Source of the DNA: Nemophila menziesii
Taxonomy: Eukaryota; Streptophyta; Magnoliopsida; Boraginales; Hydrophyllaceae
Length of the DNA stretch: 64,000 nucleotides
NCBI GenBank assembly: GCA_029959085.1
Contig: JARWIR010000043.1
Span: forward strand, 248,001-312,000
Direction: 5' to 3'
The number at the start of each line of letters is the position of its first letter. Position 1 is the first letter of the stretch. Of the stretch, positions 60,901 to 64,000 are shown in pieces. A program made the position numbers and the translations under genes. The notes beneath the pieces were generated by a model. The model did no database searches and was not told where the DNA came from. It saw nothing but the letters and a program-made list of their open reading frames with translations.

Positions 60901-61112
60901 CTTGCTGATGCACTAGCAAAATGTGTGAGGAAAAATATTGATTTGTCTCACTGGAATTTCTCGTCACTCCTGGATAGCTTTTACTTCATCAATAACTTAT
61001 GTTGTCGTAGCAGAATAGGTTGAGTTTTATGTGTTGTTTGGAATATGTGGTGTTTTTCATGTTTTGTTTTTAAAATGTAATGAAATAAAATACTTCTTAT
61101 TTAAAAAACAAA
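60901..61112 (+). pseudogene. 5'-truncated LINE 3' relic (RNase H end)
   Basis: The frame LADALAKCVRKNIDLSHWNF then SSLLDSFYFINNLCC at 60901-61011 matches the RNase H end of LINE A (ADALAKCSRRNIDISGW). It is followed by a short T/A-rich 3' region with an A-run near 61106-61112. Only the last about 210 bases of the LINE were inserted or survive. Confidence 0.8.
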
Positions 61113-64000
61113 CGAAACATAAGACAACTTATAATGTATCTCGTACTACTGTATATTATGTCATAAATTATACCAACTTATTTATTCATGAGTATTATTT
61201 GACATGTTGGGGTAAATTGGTCAATTAGACATACACTTATGAAAGAGATTGATATATTAAGAAATAATCTGAAATAGTACTATGTGATATTGTATTTAAT
61301 TATTACATACAAAAACATGAAGTTAATCACACAACTCATTGAATAAATATAGTCTTCGGAAATTTTGTATGCACTCACTATTACATGTTTGTCCATGCAC
61401 GTAAAGCCATGTAAGGATCTAGTATAGGCCCCCGACGGTTTCACTCGCTAAAATCCTTTTGATTGTCATCTTTAACCTATATATTTTACTTGCTCAACCA
61501 ACAAGTAGCAGTTTTACTATTCAATACACAATTACATAAAATGGATAACCTTAACGAAAGGTTGACTAATATTTAATTACACCTTTAAAAAAATTCCTCA
61601 ATCTACTCTTGTAAATGATTAAATAAACTATGACTCCTACTTATGGATGCCAAGGGACGACCCATTGTCAATTTCACTATAATCCCTCTTTACCATCATG
61701 TGGCGTTACCGGACTATCCACTGGAAATCGTTGGTAAATTAGATAAACTTTAGGTATAATTCTACGAAATTGGGGGTTTGTTTGATTTGAGTGGTTATGA
61801 CTACTGAAACGTAATAAATAATAAATTAATTAATTTAAAAACGTACTTGGGATTTTAGTTTAAGAAAAGTAATTACACAAATAAATTTCAATAAAGTTAT
61901 AGTGTTAATCACGTCTATCTTTTTAAGTGATAAGTGTTAATTATAAAATAAACAACATGAAGTTTAGATTTTGTTAACAAAATATTTAAATATGATTCAA
62001 TAAGATAGTGAACCAATAAAATGGTTAGTCATACCATCCAAGATCATCCACAAACTCAAATACAACTCATCGCAACGAACTTGACCCAATATTAGCTATC
62101 AACCAATCTGAATTGGCCTCTTTGGTCACATATTTGTTGTAATTTCAAAAATAGCAGTGCTACACTAAACTTGCAAGGCTTCTACAATGTCATCTTCTTT
62201 CGAGCACCAAACACGTGTTAAAACTTCATTGTCTTCAACCACCAATAAAGGCCTATCACAGACGTGTGGTTGTTAGTTTTCGTAGCGCTCAATCTCTCTG
62301 AAGGGTCAGAATTATTGCTTGGTCAAGTCTTTTGGAAATTTTTTACATTGATTGTAGGGATGGGAAGTGTTCTTTTTCCTCACCAGCCTTTAAGTTATCA
62401 CAAGTTAGTAATGCCTTCCGATCACAACCGTCAAAGGGAGTGAAGGAGGTGCTCAGAGCCATTAGAATCCATTCTAGGGTTCCTACAGTCACGTTTTTGT
62501 TTAGTATTATACGTATATGGAAACATGATTTTAGTTTATGCAACAACTTCCTGGCCTGACCCTATATTAAAGCGTTATGCTTCATCTGTTCGGCAATAAA
62601 CTGGGGTAGTAGCAAGCGTGTAATCAGGAGACAGTTGAACCATGATAACGTGGCTTACAAGGAGGTATAACAATACCAGACAACCCTGAGCATTATGAAG
62701 ATAGACCTCAATAGGATGATATAACACTTCAAATACAAAACTTTTATTAAGGGTAAACATCGTAATATGTAATATGATTTGATCTACTAGCTTAAGCTAT
62801 ACAAAATTAAATTAAGATGGAATAATTTAATCACAAGGAAATTGAAGCAAAAGATCATGGCGATGAAACTGTGACATGCAAGGAAGAATAAGTAATATAA
62901 AATATGAGAGAAGACACGAATTTACAACAACGGGGGAAAGGTACATACAACCTCCGTCTTTCAAAATTAGATATAGGATAGTAATTATCCAATAGCAGAG
63001 CTTGGAGTTTACTTTTGTTGCCACTAGAACATAAACTTAAATTGCTCAACAACTTATATCAAATGCTTATCACTAGACTTACAATGATTTCTTTTTGTTT
63101 TGATCAATGAATATTACTTAATTTTCAAAGGGACTAATTATATTTCCACAAATAATACACATATCTTTTTCAAAATCTCGGGGTCCCGGTGAACTCAAGT
63201 CCACCGAGCATACCTCATAAGTCCAACAATGTTGTTTTGTTAAAGCATAATTGTGGCCTATGAGTAATCAAGTATGTAGAATTTGTTACTCTCTTGTTTT
63301 GGAGTACTTAATATTTTTTAATCGAATTTTGGAGTAATTTTTTTTAAAATACATACGGTATGAAGATACGGGTTGTAAGTTATAACTCTACTTAAGCTCT
63401 CATCCCTCCAAAATGGGGTTATACACGTCTCTCAATGTATTCCATTGACACTTACTATTATAATTTACCTTTAACTACCATCTAATGGATTTATTTATTT
63501 CAAAAAAATTAGCATATTTTAATAAAAGACAAGGGGATAGGGTACATGAAGTTTAACCTATACCAGACCGGTCACCTAGATCCACTAGGAACATGGCCAG
63601 GTTGATAATAGAGAGAGAAGACTAGTTATCTAGTAGAGAGTTACATCTAAAGCTCCTAGCCAGGAGATCAACCTCTATATTTATATATCCAGAAACATGT
63701 CGAATGAAAATAAAAGGGTCAATTACAAATAAACTCCCTAATTTTACGCATTAGAGGTCTGGCTCTTTAGGAGTTGTTTGAGAACTCCCAGTGTGGAGTA
63801 TTCATTCTGCATATTTGTTCGCCTATATGTATATGCATGTTATCTTAAATGACGTGTTCCTGTCTTATATAACTCGGACTCTAGAAATCTGCTTAGCCCC
63901 TACCCCTAGCATGTGCTCGTTACTCTAAAACCGCGATGGCTCTTGGGAATCCACTTTGATATCCAATTGGTTGGCTCCAAGCTCTTAAGGTAGTAGCAAT
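61113..64000. other. Intergenic DNA without recognised features
   Basis: Mixed AT-rich DNA. The short frames near 62332-63052 on both strands overlap each other and show no domain, signal or splice pattern. Confidence 0.5.

Noticed and set aside
62332..63052. Cluster of 60-75-residue frames near the right edge
   Set aside because: Overlapping frames on both strands, no domain and no consistent splice model.

Overview
The window is nuclear DNA of a flowering plant, most likely a eudicot. The evidence is AT-rich sequence, genes split by short GT-AG introns, a plant-type WD40/bromodomain gene, a CKI1-type hybrid histidine kinase, a plant F-box gene, and dense nested plant transposons: Ty1/copia including a Sirevirus-like element, Athila/Tat-like LTRs, RNase H-bearing LINEs, Helitrons, Mutator-type elements and CACTA MITEs. 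The species cannot be named from the sequence.

Layout. 1-5809 (+): the last 20 exons of a WD40-bromodomain (BRWD/PHIP-type) gene. 6809-14082: an F-box gene on the minus strand, cut in two by a young, nearly complete copia element (7051-13140) with a perfect 5-bp target duplication. 14889-17391: a Helitron. About 17600-18819: a decayed Athila-like LTR. 20486-26104: a very young, ORF-less LTR element on the minus strand with near-identical 1.63-kb LTRs and Sirevirus hallmarks. 26311-29481: a MITE beside a non-autonomous Mutator-type element that holds a solo LTR (27644-29214). About 29815-38670: two LINEs. The first has lost its endonuclease and carries one nonsense codon. The second is heavily decayed and holds a CACTA MITE. 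39442-42141 (-): a CKI1-like histidine kinase whose extracellular sensor is nearly absent. 43185-43829: nested MITEs. 44165-49581 (-): a second Helitron of the same family. It contains a second copy of the Mutator-type element and a 3.2-kb TTAAGG hexanucleotide array, which itself holds a fold-back Mutator-type MITE. About 51430-57350: a cluster of Athila/Tat-like LTRs and a broken gag. 57350-64000: AT-rich DNA with a LINE 3' relic and no gene that can be supported.

Three host genes (WD40-bromodomain, F-box, histidine kinase) stand in a transposon nest. Only the first and last look intact. The insertions can be ordered from nesting: solo LTR inside a MULE; MITE inside a hexamer array inside a Helitron; CACTA MITE inside a LINE; copia element inside the F-box gene. 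No wholly new system is proven. The most unusual objects are the Helitron loaded with TTAAGG repeats, the copia element whose gag start codon lies in the LTR and is joined to gag by an intron, and the sensor-less CKI1-like kinase.
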